64,000 nt of DNA from Budorcas taxicolor (taxonomy: Eukaryota; Chordata; Mammalia; Artiodactyla; Bovidae), in assembly GCF_023091745.1 (NCBI RefSeq), contig NC_068912.1, positions 75,503,067 to 75,567,066 on the forward strand, written 5' to 3'. The notes under the pieces were generated by a model. The model did no database searches. It was not told the origin of the DNA and saw nothing but the letters and a program-made list of their open reading frames with translations. How positions within the stretch are numbered: the first letter of the stretch is position 1; every line of letters begins with the position of its first letter. A program made the position numbers and the translations under genes. Shown one piece after another: positions 19,656 through 30,899 of the stretch.

Positions 19656-20967
19656 TGTATGTTTAGTTGAATTATAAGCTTGAGAGACACTTTAAATAGC
19701 CACGGTCCATTCAGTATTTGGGGAAGAATTTCACCACAGCTGTCCTTAGCAAGTGAGAATCTACTGCATTTTAAATGTCACCAATATCTTCAGAAAATTC
19801 ATTAAGATGTGTTGTTACATTTGGCAGGTTTCAACCTATGATAATTAGAGTAAGAGGTTTTCCAGAAAGCATGAGGCTATACACTCAACACTAGATTTGT
19901 GAGATTTACGTGGGGCAAAGGATGTCTTAGCAGAAGCACTGCAAATCACTTGAATTTAAAGGCAAAGCTTTGAAGCCCAGATATGAAGCCTTTTCAGAAA
20001 CCAGAAGGCAATCCAGAATTCTTTATGCAAGAGTAAGGCCTGTGTGGGTTCTGGGATAAATTATGAATAAACCCCTACAAGAGCTTATCATTGAAGGGAA
20101 ATGACCCAAAACATGTAAATATAATCTAAGATGTGATATGACAGAAGTGTGCACATTGTACTGGGGAGCCTGGAGAAAGGGCACTCAGCACAATCTAGGA
20201 TTCATGGAAATTCTGATGCAGTGATCAGTCAGTGCCTTGGATGTCCCCAAGCATTTTATACATTTTATTAAATTTTAATTGAAGATCAGTCAATAAACCC
20301 AAAATTTCTTAAGTTTCTTCTATGCATTTGTTTTACCTTAAGGCCAGTAAAAAACAGAAAAAAATGGCGGAGTCTCATGAATCACTATAAGGTGTTCATT
20401 CATTGTTCCTTTTTCATTCACTCCCCTCTCCAAATCCTTTCAACTCTACAGGGATGGAGAGGAGTACACATGTATGCTGCTCTGAGTAGTGGGGCCAAGA
20501 AAAGGAAGCGCTGTGGCTTTACACAAGACTCTGGGCTAGATGGTGCTATCCTTTCTGCCTCTTTCTGCTTTAAGTCTCTCGTCTTGATCTTTTTTTTTTC
20601 ATTTTAGATCATATTCTCTCAACCATTATCTTAAGAAACGCAACTTCAAGTCTTGCTTCATATATCCACATATTTGCATGCATCAATAATTTTCCTTATT
20701 TTATCACAGATAGTAATTCATACACAATAACAACATTTTTGAAGCATTTCTTTTTCTTTGATGTTTTAAAGTTTTTATTAACACAGTTGGATTAACATCT
20801 ACCATATTTGTTAATTTTTTCAGGTCATTACCCTTTTTTTTTGTCCCTATTTTTGTTTTCCATTTTTTTTTTTCCATTTGTGGTTTTCTGTGATTATTTT
20901 ATATGATTTGATTTTCTCTCTTTTTCTTAGCATATTAGTTATACTTAAAATTTTACTGTTTTTTTAA
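19656..20967. other. Anonymous DNA, T-rich at the right end
   Basis: T-runs occur near 20590, 20835 and 20865. A 76-codon frame at 20377-20607 has no family resemblance. Nothing is supported as a gene. Confidence 0.5.
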
Positions 20968-21022
20968 CTAATTTATTTTTAATTGGAGGATAATTGCTTT
21001 ACAGAGTTTTGTTGTTTTCTGA
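20968..21022 (-). mobile_element. L1 3'UTR fragment (ruminant type)
   Basis: TTTTTAATTGGAGGATAATTGC followed by TTTACAGAGTTTTGTTG is the reversed start of the ruminant L1 3'UTR end. It is only about 55 bp. Confidence 0.55.
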
Positions 21023-21441
21023 ACCATTTCTAAAGCAGAAGTGAGGTCATAAAACCAAGATAGACCCATAGAAAGTAGATCTTTCCATAAAACAACTGCC
21101 TATCATAGAGATTACTTTTTAAATTTTATAATGATCCTGTTAGGTATGTATTATTATTCTATTTTCTTAAATGAAGAAACTGACTTCAGAATCAGTTCAT
21201 TATTGTAGCTGTTCATTCATTCACTAAACAAGTGATGAGCTTCTACTTGCCAGGCTTTATGGTACCAGAGACACATCTTGCCATCAAAAACCCCACAATC
21301 TTAGTAGAAAAAAAAGTTGTATGTTCATCACACCATTTTAATTTCCTGAATAGCAAAAAGGCTGGATTTCTCTGCCTCCTACCTCATACTACAGCAGTAC
21401 TGGGGCCATATGATTGAGTTTTGGCCAGTGGTAGGTAAAAG
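21023..21441. other. Anonymous DNA with MIR-like words
   Basis: TTAAATGAAGAAACTGAC (21169) and TTCATTCATTCACTAAACAAG (about 21212-21232) resemble MIR and similar ancient repeats, but too weakly to delimit an element. Confidence 0.35.
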
Positions 21442-21644
21442 TGCCTGTGTGTGTGCTAAGTTACTTCAGTCATGTCTGACTCTTTGCGATCCTATGGAGA
21501 GTAGCCCTCCAGGCTCCCCTGTTCATGGGATTCTCCATGTAGGTATACTAGAGTGGGTTGCCATGCCCTTCTCCGGGGGATTTCCCCCGCATCTCTTATG
21601 TCTCCTGCTTTGACAACTGGGTTTTTAACCAATAGTGCCACTGA
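21442..21644 (-). mobile_element. Bov-tA SINE
   Basis: The reversed body (GGGTTGCCATGCCCTTCTCC) and a decayed reversed head are both present. Confidence 0.85.
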
Positions 21645-21984
21645 GTAAAAGTAATAGAAGCCATTTCTTGGCCTGGCCCTGGAAAGAATCTTCACATTTG
21701 ATCTTTCGGTTCTCTCCTGGATGGGCTGCCCAAGCTCAATTAACATAGCTATTATATAACGGAGCAGTGCTTCTTAATTTGTGTCGAACTGTGACATGAG
21801 GAAAAAATAAACTTTGATTGTGTGAAACAATATTTGAGGTTTAATTTGATACCATAGATAGCCTATTTTTTCTTTCTTGTCTAATACAAAATTTCATGGG
21901 GGAGACAGTCATTAAACAATTGAATAACAAAAACAAAATTGCTGGAAGGGAATAAAATGAGTACTTTGAACTGGAATAACAAAG

Positions 21985-22560
21985 GAAACATTTTGTAATA
22001 GATTGGATCATGGTTCAGAAATATTCCCTTCCCAATCCCCATGTTTCCAACGGTACCACTGATGTTGGGCTTGGCTCTGTGACTTGCTTTGGCCAACAAA
22101 AGAGGAGGAAATAATAATGGACCAGTTCCCTGGTAGCTCAGCTGGTAAAGAATCTGCCTGCAATGCAGAGACCTCAGTTTGATTCCTGGGCCAGGAAGAT
22201 CCCCTGGAGAAGAGATAGGCTACCCACTCCAGTATTCTTGGGCTTCCTTGGTGGCTCAGCTGGTGAAGAATCCACCTGCAATGCAGGATACCTGGGTTCG
22301 ATCCCTGGGTTCCGAAGATACCCTGGAGAAGGGAAAGGTTACCAACTCCAGTATTCTGGCCTGGAGAATTCCATGGATTGTATAGTCCATAGGGTCACGA
22401 AAGAGTTGGACACAACCAAGTGGCAGTCCCCACTTTGAGTCCAGGTCTTAAAAGACCTTGTGTGTTTCTCTTCATACTGTTACACCTGTACCATGGGTAA
22501 AGGTTGTGAAATTGAACATATACAGATTAGTCTACTGGTCCTAGGAAGAAAATGAGAGAT
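21985..22560 (+). mobile_element. Ancient interspersed repeat, split by a Bov-tA
   Basis: CTCTGTGACTTGCTTTGGCC (22076-22095) and, after the SINE, GTCTTAAAAGACCTTGTGTG with TGTACCATG form a conserved order that I recognise from a common old mammalian LTR-like repeat whose name I cannot fix. The same family appears to recur at 24565-24930. Confidence 0.35.
22126..22427 (+). mobile_element. Bov-tA SINE with tandem head (partial dimer)
   Basis: A first head plus half body (22126-22230) stops at CCAGTATTCTTG. A second, complete unit with its own head (GGCTTCCTTGGTGGCTCAGC) follows at once. Both heads keep a B-box-like sequence (GTTTGATTCC and GTTCGATCCC). The second body has the GAATTCCATGGATTGTATAG variant. 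Confidence 0.88.
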
Positions 22561-23159
22561 AAATGAAGCAGATACCTTAAAGTAATAGCTTCATCACTGG
22601 TTTCTTGGACTTTTAACTGTAGCTACCTCCAATTTTATAATATAATCTAGAGATAACTTCCTAAAACATTTCACCATATATGTTTTACTCAGGAGCACTA
22701 AGAATGAAGAAAAGAAGAACTAACATTTACTGAGTGCATGTGCTATTCCAAACATTATCCTAGGTAATTAGAGATGATATTTCTTTCAGATTGGGTTCCC
22801 CTGGAAGGAGACTGCCTAATATAAAGATTTGAGAATAAATACTTTATTTGGGAGGCAACCTTAGAAAACACCAGTAGAAAAGAAGTGAAACAGGGAAGAG
22901 ACGGAAGCCAGTAATCAGTACATAATGGAGCGATTGTCACTCTGGGCAACAAAGGCTCATCCATGTGGAATATACCTCAGGTGAGCCATCAGAGGGTGAG
23001 AAATGTGGACTATTTATTCTCCAGCTCTCATCTGTGAATGACTGAAGGCTGCACCTGGAGCCATTAATCGCTCTGTACTTCCCAGCTTCACTGGACACAA
23101 GCTGAAAGGAGGGTTTCAATAAAATTTAACAGTGCTTGCACTTAGATGCCGTGAGCACA
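22561..23159. other. Unique DNA with a possible ancient repeat (about 22785-23120)
   Basis: TACTTTATTTGGGAGGCAACC (22840-22860), GTGAGCCATCAGAGGGTGAG and CACTGGACACAAGCTG form a word order I have met as an old mammalian repeat, but I cannot name it. The 60- to 69-codon minus-strand frames here are not supported as genes. Confidence 0.3.
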
Positions 23160-23298
23160 TGCGTATGTGCATGCTCACTTGCTTCAGTCATGTCTGACTC
23201 TGTGCAACGCTATGGACTACAGCCTGCCAGGCTCCCCTGTCCATGGGATTCTCCAAGGTAAGAATACTGGTCTGGATTGCCACACCCTCCTCCAGCCA
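23160..23298 (-). mobile_element. BovA/Bov-tA SINE fragment
   Basis: TCAGTCATGTCTGACTCTG followed by CAGGCTCCCCTGTCCATGGG is present. The tRNA head is absent. Confidence 0.85.
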
Positions 23299-23407
23299 TG
23301 AGTACACAGTAGAATGTCAATATTCAGGAGGGCTGGGGATGGCTCCCAACAGCTACAGAACAGAACCTTTTTTTTTTTTTTTTTAAATTCTTTGTAAATA
23401 TTACCAC

Positions 23408-23640
23408 TTTAGAGAGGTTTTCCCTGATCACTGAAAGACATATACCCCAGTTTACTATCACTTGTTCCTGTCCTTCTGAGCCCTTATCACAATTGTTTCC
23501 TATTACTTTGCTTCTTTTCTTGTATTTCTATATTTGTTTCTAGACTGTGAACATAATGAAGCCAAGAACCAAGTTTATTTCATTCAACACCACAAAGTAG
23601 GTAGTACAAAGTAGGAACCCAATATTTGCTGAATCAATTA
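23408..23640 (+). mobile_element. L2 LINE 3' end
   Basis: The order AGAGGTTTTCCCTGATCACTG, CTTATCACAATTG, GTTTCTAGACTGTGAAC, AGGAACCCAATATTTGCTGAAT matches the mammalian L2 3' end. The T18 run at 23368-23385 lies just outside. Confidence 0.65.
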
Positions 23641-24564
23641 TTGAATTGATAGCACTAGATAGTGTAATCTTTACTGGATAGGAACACAAAGGCCATACTG
23701 GTGGTGACAGAATTCCTATCCAGGAAAGGATGACCTAAAAATCCCATACTCTTTACCACACTGTGATAATGATATCATGCTGTTTTCCTATTTCCTGCCT
23801 CAGAAAACTCAATTATTTCCTATTTCCTACATCATTAAATCTAAATTCTGCATAACTTCCAATTCCTTCTATAACCTAGCTAGTAAGTGCATCTTAAAAA
23901 GATCAGGGCACAAACACATTATAGAATGAATGAAATGTTGCTTAAAACCATGTATAAAAATGACTTGCAGGTTGCTTATTGTCAAAAAATTAGCGTCGTA
24001 TGAGAAAAGAGCCTTATGTCGCTTCTAAAAAGTCCAAAGTAAAAGGCTAAATGAATATAAATGTAATTTCTAGAGCAGTCAGAGGGGTGGGTGTTAATGA
24101 TGGTGCACTTAAGACCGTTTCTGAGGCCAAAAATGACTGGAACTCAGACAAACTGATGACAGGACAGCACAATTCCTTTTATCCATGGATGATGACTGAT
24201 TTTGCTATAGATGTTGGGCCTAAACAAAAAACACTCTACCACACAAGCAACATGAACTAGGAAAAATGAGGTAGGAAACAAGAGAGCAAGAAAACAATGT
24301 ATTTCTACTTATATTTGCTAAGAATATGTAGATTCTTTCATTTACATTATTTCATTTAAACCTTAGGACCAGGTCATTAGCATGACTGTAGGGCCCAAGG
24401 AAAGCAGGAACCTAATTTAGTGTTCAGTCATGCAGTAACAAAATTACTGAAAGAAGAGAGTTGCAGCCTGAATACTGACAGTGAAAATTCACATTCGAAA
24501 TAATTAGGTAATAATATGACTTTTTTTTCCCTCTCTTTTTTAGAAGAGAAATGTGGTAGAATGT
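23641..24564. other. Unique DNA
   Basis: A 69-codon plus frame (24051-24260) lacks any recognisable domain. No other signal is seen. Confidence 0.5.
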
Positions 24565-24930
24565 ATTGACTGATCAAACATATTTGAAACATTTCCATAT
24601 GCTATTGCTCCTCTTCATGGGTGCCTCTTCCTATGGGAGGATCATACTTCCTGCCCAGTGATAGTAGCCTAGGTCATGTGACTCACTTAGGCTAATGGAA
24701 TACAAAGCCAAAGGGAAGCTTTAAGCCAGCCTGCCTGTGCTCTTTGCTGTCTGTGGCAAATCATAGCTATTGGCTCCATTTTCTCTCTAGATCTTGGAAC
24801 AGAAAGATGATGGAGTGGAGCCCCAGCCAATGCACAATCAACATGTAATGGTAGTGAAAAATAAATCTTGGTTGCTGTAAACACAAAGGTTTAAGGTTGT
24901 TTATTATTATAATGATAAAAGTTGTGGTCA
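24565..24930 (+). mobile_element. Ancient LTR-like repeat
   Basis: GTCATGTGACTCACTTAGGC (24674-24693) and the end AAAATAAATCTTGGTTGCTG with GTTGTTTATTATT have the layout of an old LTR with its AATAAA near the 3' end. The family is not resolved. Confidence 0.35.
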
Positions 24931-26127
24931 AAGAAGTAGGTAAAAGTGTCTTTCTCATTCTGGGAAAGTTTACAATTAAAAATTGAGATCTTAAGGAAAA
25001 CCACTTTCCATTCATAACTCATAAAGTTTAATGTAAGAAAAATTTATAAATGGTGTTTTTAATACTGAAAAGACTTTGACAGGTTAGAGCATAAGGGCAC
25101 ATAATTTCAAATGAAAAGACAAATTATTTATTGAGTTGTAACATTTATTTGAAATGTGCTGGAGAATTTTATTGGTTAGTAATAGTACTATAACCCTTAC
25201 AAATGCCTGAAATTTACTATATTTATACATTTAATTGATAAGATTTGCAAGAGTGTTTTAAATCTTTAGGGAGGTTTTGCTTGTTACAGCAGGCTTTGAA
25301 ATACATTATAAAGAAGATAAATGTATTCTATTTATGAAGAAAATATTTAACACAAAATTTAAATAAACGTTTTAAAGTGACTTAAAATGTAACAAATTTA
25401 TAAATAGAATAAGATTTGTATGTTTTCTTAAAAATATTTAAAAACTAGGTTTCAGTTAAAAACTTTAACTTTTATAAAATAAAAATTAAAAATTGCATTA
25501 GCCATAGATAATCTTCACTGTGCACAAAAGTCATCCTATAACATTTAAAAATCAACAGCAACAAAAGTCACTATGAAGTGACAAAATATTTCTCATTTTA
25601 TAAATAAAGAAATGAAGGCTTAGAGAAATTAAATTAGCCCCAAACCAAAATTATGGTAATACTACAGTTTTTACAATGGCTTTCAAATGCTTCATAAAAT
25701 GCACTTTATCATCTTCTTTTTGCATTTAAAATGTTAATGCATGTTCACTTACAAAAGCTTTCTAAATTATTGTATAAAGTCTTAGCTATTATAGATATTT
25801 GTATATTGAAAAAAATTATTCTCTGATTTTTCTTTTGAAATGTTTGCTTTGCCACCTGGATGGACTATTCTTTAAGAAGAGAAGAGATTTTTCCTACCTG
25901 AAGTAACTAAAATAAGCAAACAAACAAACTGTACATAGCAAGTTCTTGGTAAGTGCTCACTGAACTAATAAAGACGATGCAAAAAAAAAAATAAGCATTT
26001 TCTTTTATTATTACTTTATTTCCTTTTATCTCCTTCGTAAAAGAATTTGAGGAGGTTTATAATAAAAGACAGATATAATCTAGGTTTAAGTAAAAAATAT
26101 TAGAACCATAAAAAAGAAAAAGAAAGT
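24931..26127. other. Anonymous, very AT-rich DNA
   Basis: CATTTTATAAATAAAGAAATG (about 25594-25614) followed by GGCTTAGAGAAATTAAATTAG is a decayed MIR. No genes are visible. Confidence 0.5.
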
Positions 26128-26141
26128 AAAGATCTCATTTT

Positions 26142-27343
26142 CGGTTCAGTTCAGTTGCTCAGTTGTGTGCGACTCTTTGCGACCCCGTGGACTGCGGCAC
26201 ACCGGGCCTCCCTGTCCATCACCAACTCCCAGAGTTTACTCAAACTCATGTCCATTGAGTCGGTGATGCCATCCAACCATCTCATCCTCTGTTGTCCCCT
26301 TCTCCTCCTACCTTAAATCTTTCTCAGTGTCAGGGTCTTATCCAGTGAGTCAGCTCTTTATATCAGGTGGCCAAAGTATTGGAGTTTCAGCTTTAGCATC
26401 AGTCCTTCCAATTAATATTCAGGATTGATTTCCTTTAGGATGGACTGGTTGATCTCCTTGCAGTCCAAGGGACTCTCAAGAGTCTTCTGCAACACCACAG
26501 TTCAAAAGCATCAATTTTTTGGCGCTTGGCTTTCCTTACAGTCCAACTCTCACATCCATACATTACTACTGGAAAAACCATAGCTTTGACTAGACAGACT
26601 TTTATTGGCAAAGTAATGTCTCTGCTTTTTAATATGCTGTCTAGGTTGGTCAGAGCTTTCCTTCCAAAGAGTAAGTATCTTTTAATTTCATGGCTGCAGT
26701 CATCATCTGCAATGATTTTGGAGCCCCCAAAAATAAAGTCTGTCACTGTTTCTACTGTTTCCCCAGCTATCTGCCATGAAGTGATGGGACCAGATGCCAT
26801 GATCTTAGTTTTCCTAATGTTGAGCTTTAAGCCAACTTTTTCACTCTTCTCTTTCACTGTCAAGAGGCTCTTTAGTTCTTCCTCACTTTCTGCCATACGG
26901 GTGGTGTCATTTGCATATCTGAGGTTATTGATATTTCTCCCGGTGATCTTGATTCCAGCTTCTGCTTCATCCACACCAGCATTTTGCATGATGTACTCTG
27001 CATATAAGTTAAATAAGCAGGGTGACAATATACAGCCTTGACATACTCCTTTTCCTATTTGGAACCAGTCTGTTGTTCCATATCCAGTTCTAACTGTTGT
27101 TTCTTGACCTGCATACACATTTCTCAGGAGGCAGGTCATGTGGTCTGGTATTCCCATCTCTTTCAGAGTTTTCTACAGTTTGTTGTGATCCACACAGTCA
27201 AAGGCTTTGTTATAGTCAATAAAGCAGAAGTAGATGTTTTTTTGGAACTCTCTTGCTTTTTTGATGATTCAGTGGATGTTGGCAATTTGATCTCTGGTTC
27301 CTCTTCCTTTTCTAAATCCAGCTTGAAGATGTGGATGTTCATG
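26142..27343 (-). mobile_element. BovB LINE, 3' part of a twin-primed insertion
   Basis: From the reversed tail GGTTCAGTTCAGTTGCTC it extends through the RT C-terminal half. A 240-codon minus-strand frame (26435-27157) shows MGIPDHMTCLLRNVYAGQET and GKGVCQGCILSPCLFNLYAE. The catalytic box is YAND instead of YADD (codon at about 26909), so the first aspartate is gone. The element continues as an inverted 5' piece at 27344-27493. Confidence 0.93.
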
Positions 27344-27493
27344 CCTCAATGAAACTATGAGCCATGCTGTGTAGGGCCACCCAGGATGGATGGATCACAG
27401 TGGAGAGTTCTGACAAAACGTGGTCCACTGGAGAAGGGAATTGCAAAACACTTCAGTATTCTTGCCTTGAGAACCCCATCAACAATATGAAAA
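27344..27493 (+). mobile_element. BovB LINE, inverted 5' part of the same insertion
   Basis: ACTATGAGCCATGCTGTG, CCACCCAGGATGG, GTGGTCCACTGGAGAAGGG and TCTTGCCTTGAGAACCCCATC match the 5' region of BovB in forward orientation, opposite to the 3' part next to it. A shared duplication AAAG(A/G)TCTCATTTT at 26128-26141 and 27491-27504 brackets both parts, so they entered as one event. Confidence 0.85.
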
Positions 27494-27642
27494 GGTCTCA
27501 TTTTAGGACTAACATTTACTGTGAGTTAGTATGGGATATATCTCTTTGCTTCCCTGGAAAGGTGGCAACAGGGCAAAAGTAGAGGTCACACATATTCTTA
27601 ATTTGTTTAAATGAAGCACATTAAGTCTGATGCAGAACTCTT

Positions 27643-27862
27643 GTGCGTGCTAAGTCACATCAGTTGTGTCCAACTCTTTGTGACCTTATGAACTGTAGCC
27701 CTCCAGGCTTCTCTGTCCATGTAATTCTCCAGGCAAGAATACTGTGAAGGGTTGCCATTTCCTTCTCCAGGGATTATTTCCAACCCAGGGATTGATCCCA
27801 AGTTTCTTATGCCTCCTGCACTGGAAGAGTGTTTCTTTACCACTAGGGCCACCTGGAAAGCC
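27643..27862 (-). mobile_element. Bov-tA SINE with 12-bp target duplication
   Basis: The unit is reversed. TGCAGAA(C/T)TCTT flanks it at 27631-27642 and 27863-27874. The head GTGGCCCTAGTGGTAAAG (complement of about 27838-27855) is the AGTGG subtype. Confidence 0.9.
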
Positions 27863-27874
27863 TGCAGAATTCTT

Positions 27875-28330
27875 AATGGGGATTAATTTGTTGATTCACA
27901 TAATGTACAACCTAAAATACCTGTTAAGTTTATCAGTGACCAAATTCTATACTTTTCCAAGTTTAGAAAAGAAACAGAAGACCTTTCACTAAATAAAGAA
28001 TAGTGATTAAATCAAAAGCATGATTATCATCTATCTATATTTCTATGTTAATAGCCTTTTACTATTGAGTGTTTTTATGCTATTTCAAAGGTACATCTCA
28101 AAATTAAGTTATTATATGTTAACATACACACATTATACAAATGATATATATGTGTACATACACACAAAAACATTTGTGTAATTTTGGGAATTTGAAGCAA
28201 TAATTTATATAATCTTTTGGAATCCTAATGATCAGAGATTTGAATTTATTATTGGAATAGATATGTAGACATGTAATGAGTGATATATCTTTTAAGGACT
28301 TTAAGGTTATGCCATCCTTAGACAAATTAG
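27875..28330. other. Unique AT-rich DNA
   Basis: Nothing is recognised. Confidence 0.5.
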
Positions 28331-28544
28331 TGTGTGTGTGCTCAATCATGTCTGACTCTTTGCAACCCCATGGACTATAGCCCACCAAGCTCCTCTGTCC
28401 ATGGGATTTCCCAGGCAAGAATACTGGAGTGGGTTGCCATTTCTTTCTCCAGTGGATCTTCCTGACCCAGGGATCAAACTTGTATCTCTTCAGAACCCTG
28501 AATGCTTAGGCAAATTCTTTACCACTGTGCCACCTGGGAAGCCC
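28331..28544 (-). mobile_element. Bov-tA SINE
   Basis: It runs from GTGTGTGTGCTCAATCATGTC to GTGCCACCTGGGAAGCCC. It has a small internal expansion around TCAGAACCCTGAATGC. Confidence 0.88.
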
Positions 28545-29883
28545 ATGGAGGTAACTAGAGTTAGTACAATTCAAGACTGAAAGATAACCTCCTCTTAAAT
28601 CCACATGGTCTTATCTAAAAGTTTATCAAAAGCACTTAGAATTTATAGTGAAATAGAAAAATTGAGCAACAACTTTTTGAAACAAAGTGAAATGAGATTT
28701 TTTTTTTATCTTGAAGCATTAAGCAATTAGAGAAAGTAAGTAATTTATTCTTTTACCACTTATAATCTTAATAAGTAATTCCAGAGAGATTCATTTCCAT
28801 GAGAGTTTTCAAAATAAAGCAAATCAGGACAGGTAAAAGTGAAAGGTAGTTTGTGAATCAGAGGTAAGATTTATTCAAAAGCTTTGATGTTTTCAGACTC
28901 TTAGGTGATCACAAGAACTGAAAGCACTACATAATTGAAGGCTGGAGTCTGTGCAGATGGATCATTGAGCTTGCAACAAGCCACCTTATGAACTTTGCTT
29001 AATGATGGTGTGGATAATACATGGTACTAGAAATATAAGTTACATTTATGTAATAAACATTGCAATTGGTCCTAGGAGAGGAACACATGTTTGCATAATG
29101 ACTGGTCATAAAACTGCTCACCCTTTTCTGACTGTCACTGATTTTTTTAAACAGAAAAAAGTCATTATGGCTATTAAGCACATATTATAGTATGCCTAGA
29201 ATACTGCCTACATTTCAGAAATCATCAGAAATATTCATGTTATTAATATGCCTTCCAAGTGATATAATTACATATTCAATCAAAACTCACTTTTTAATTC
29301 TTTATATATTTTGAAGTTCACCTCTCAATTACAGTCAGCCGTTGAGTCAAGAATTAGAGTGAGCCTTTAACAGTCTCTTCTCTTTTTCCCCTTCCCAGTT
29401 AATTTTATAACAAATTTAGTTAAGCGTTTGGCCTAACAGGAGAGGAAAAAATAAAAACAAACCTGAAAAACAAAAGAGCCTTGAAAAAAGCTTAGAAATC
29501 ATTTTGCAGTTAATGATGCAGGAACCATTGTTCCAACGTGGATTATTTCTAGTAATACTGTCTAGGCACAGTATTATTATTAATAACAGGATGCCAGCAA
29601 AAATGTTGCTGATCACAAAAGCTGTCAAGTTTAAGGTCGTCTGTAGTGCTTGACTTTAAAAGAGAACAATAAGAACTGATGTACTTTATGATGTGCTCTA
29701 TCTTGCTTGACAGTAAACTGATGGGCAAGTGACATGTCAACTGTTACAAGTGAAAAGAGGTTCTTGATTAAACATGGTATGTGAAGACCTGTAAGCCGAT
29801 AGGTAACATTATTCAATCTTCAGGCGTGCAGCCAAATGGCACAAAAAGTCACATATAGTTCTGCTTTTAAAATTAAAAAGGAA
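28545..29883. other. Unique DNA
   Basis: Several 60- to 70-codon frames overlap on both strands without recognisable domains or codon signature. No repeats are recognised. Confidence 0.5.
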
Positions 29884-30070
29884 CAACTTCCCTGGTGGTC
29901 CAGTGGCTAAATCTCAGCACTCCCAATGCCAGGGAACTGGGTTTGATCCCTGGTTTAGGAATTGTATCCCACATGCCATAACTAAGAGTTTGCAGGCCCC
30001 AATTAAAGACCCCGCATGCTGCAACTAAAACCTGGCACAGACAAATACATACATACATATTAAAACATTT
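29884..30070 (+). mobile_element. CHR-type tRNA-derived SINE (cetartiodactyl)
   Basis: AACTTCCCTGGTGGTCCAGTGG, GGGTTTGATCCCTGG, ATCCCACATGCCATAACTAAG and CATGCTGCAACTAAAACC are in CHR order. An (ACAT)n/A-rich tail follows. Compared with the longest CHR forms the middle is deleted. Confidence 0.8.
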
Positions 30071-30093
30071 AAAAAGGAAGTATTTAGTTTTGG

Positions 30094-30301
30094 GGTTTCA
30101 CTGGTGGCTCAGTGGTAAAAGAATCTGCCTGCTAATGTAGGAGCCATGGATTTGATCACTTGGTTGGGAAGATTCCCTGGAGAAGGAAATGGCAACCCAC
30201 TGCAGCATTCTTACCTGGGAAATCCTATAGAGAGAGAAGCCTGGCTACAGTCCATGGGGTTGCCAAAGAGTCGGACATGACTTAGCAAATGAGCATGCAT
30301 G
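30094..30301 (+). mobile_element. Bov-tA SINE with target duplication
   Basis: TATTTAGTTTTGG (30081-30093) and CATTTAGCTTTGG (30302-30314) flank a full unit. The GGCATGCAT-like tail is CATGCATG. Confidence 0.9.
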
Positions 30302-30314
30302 CATTTAGCTTTGG

Positions 30315-30849
30315 TCTTGATGACAGGAGTTTCAAATTCACACAAAATGAAACAACACAATGCCTGACTTTTGTATGTGAATGAATTTAAAAGTATTGAT
30401 GTGAAAATTTTCTTGCCTTTATATCATATGGACACACTGTCAATTTAAATAATCAAAACATGTAAAATGTAATCTTTCCTTTGGCCTCTCTAGTAATGGA
30501 GATACCATTTAAAAATCTTTGCATACAAATACTCTTTGTGTACAATAAAAATAAATTAAGGTAACTATTTCTAAGATAGCATGCTCCAATTAAATAGTTA
30601 TGTTTTCTTTAATAAAATCAGAGAATTTCCAAGGGGGCAAATATACATTCTTTGCTTTTAGAACTTTTATTTTGTAAAAACACTTATTTATTCCGTATAT
30701 AGAACAATGTCATATGGATCAGAGGTAGTAAACGTGTCACTCAGATGTAGGCAGCTTGGCTCCAGAATCTGTGTTCTGGACTACACCTATCTGATCTATG
30801 CAGCTAAGCTTATGCTCTGTGATTTTTGGATACCCTCTCCTTCCAGTCA
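30315..30849. other. Unique AT-rich DNA
   Basis: No gene or repeat is recognised. Confidence 0.5.
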
Positions 30850-30899
30850 GATCAATGATTTATTATAAAAAGAATTAGTGCACTGAAAGAAAAGGAGAC

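Noticed and set aside
22140..22430. tRNA genes
   Set aside because: The B-box-like GGTTCGATCC occurs in Bov-tA heads throughout. The cloverleaf is degenerate and followed by BovB sequence, so these are tRNA-derived SINE heads, not functional tRNAs.
26526..27041. 171-codon plus-strand frame rich in Leu/Ser/Pro
   Set aside because: It is the antisense of BovB reverse transcriptase. The minus strand gives the known protein motifs.
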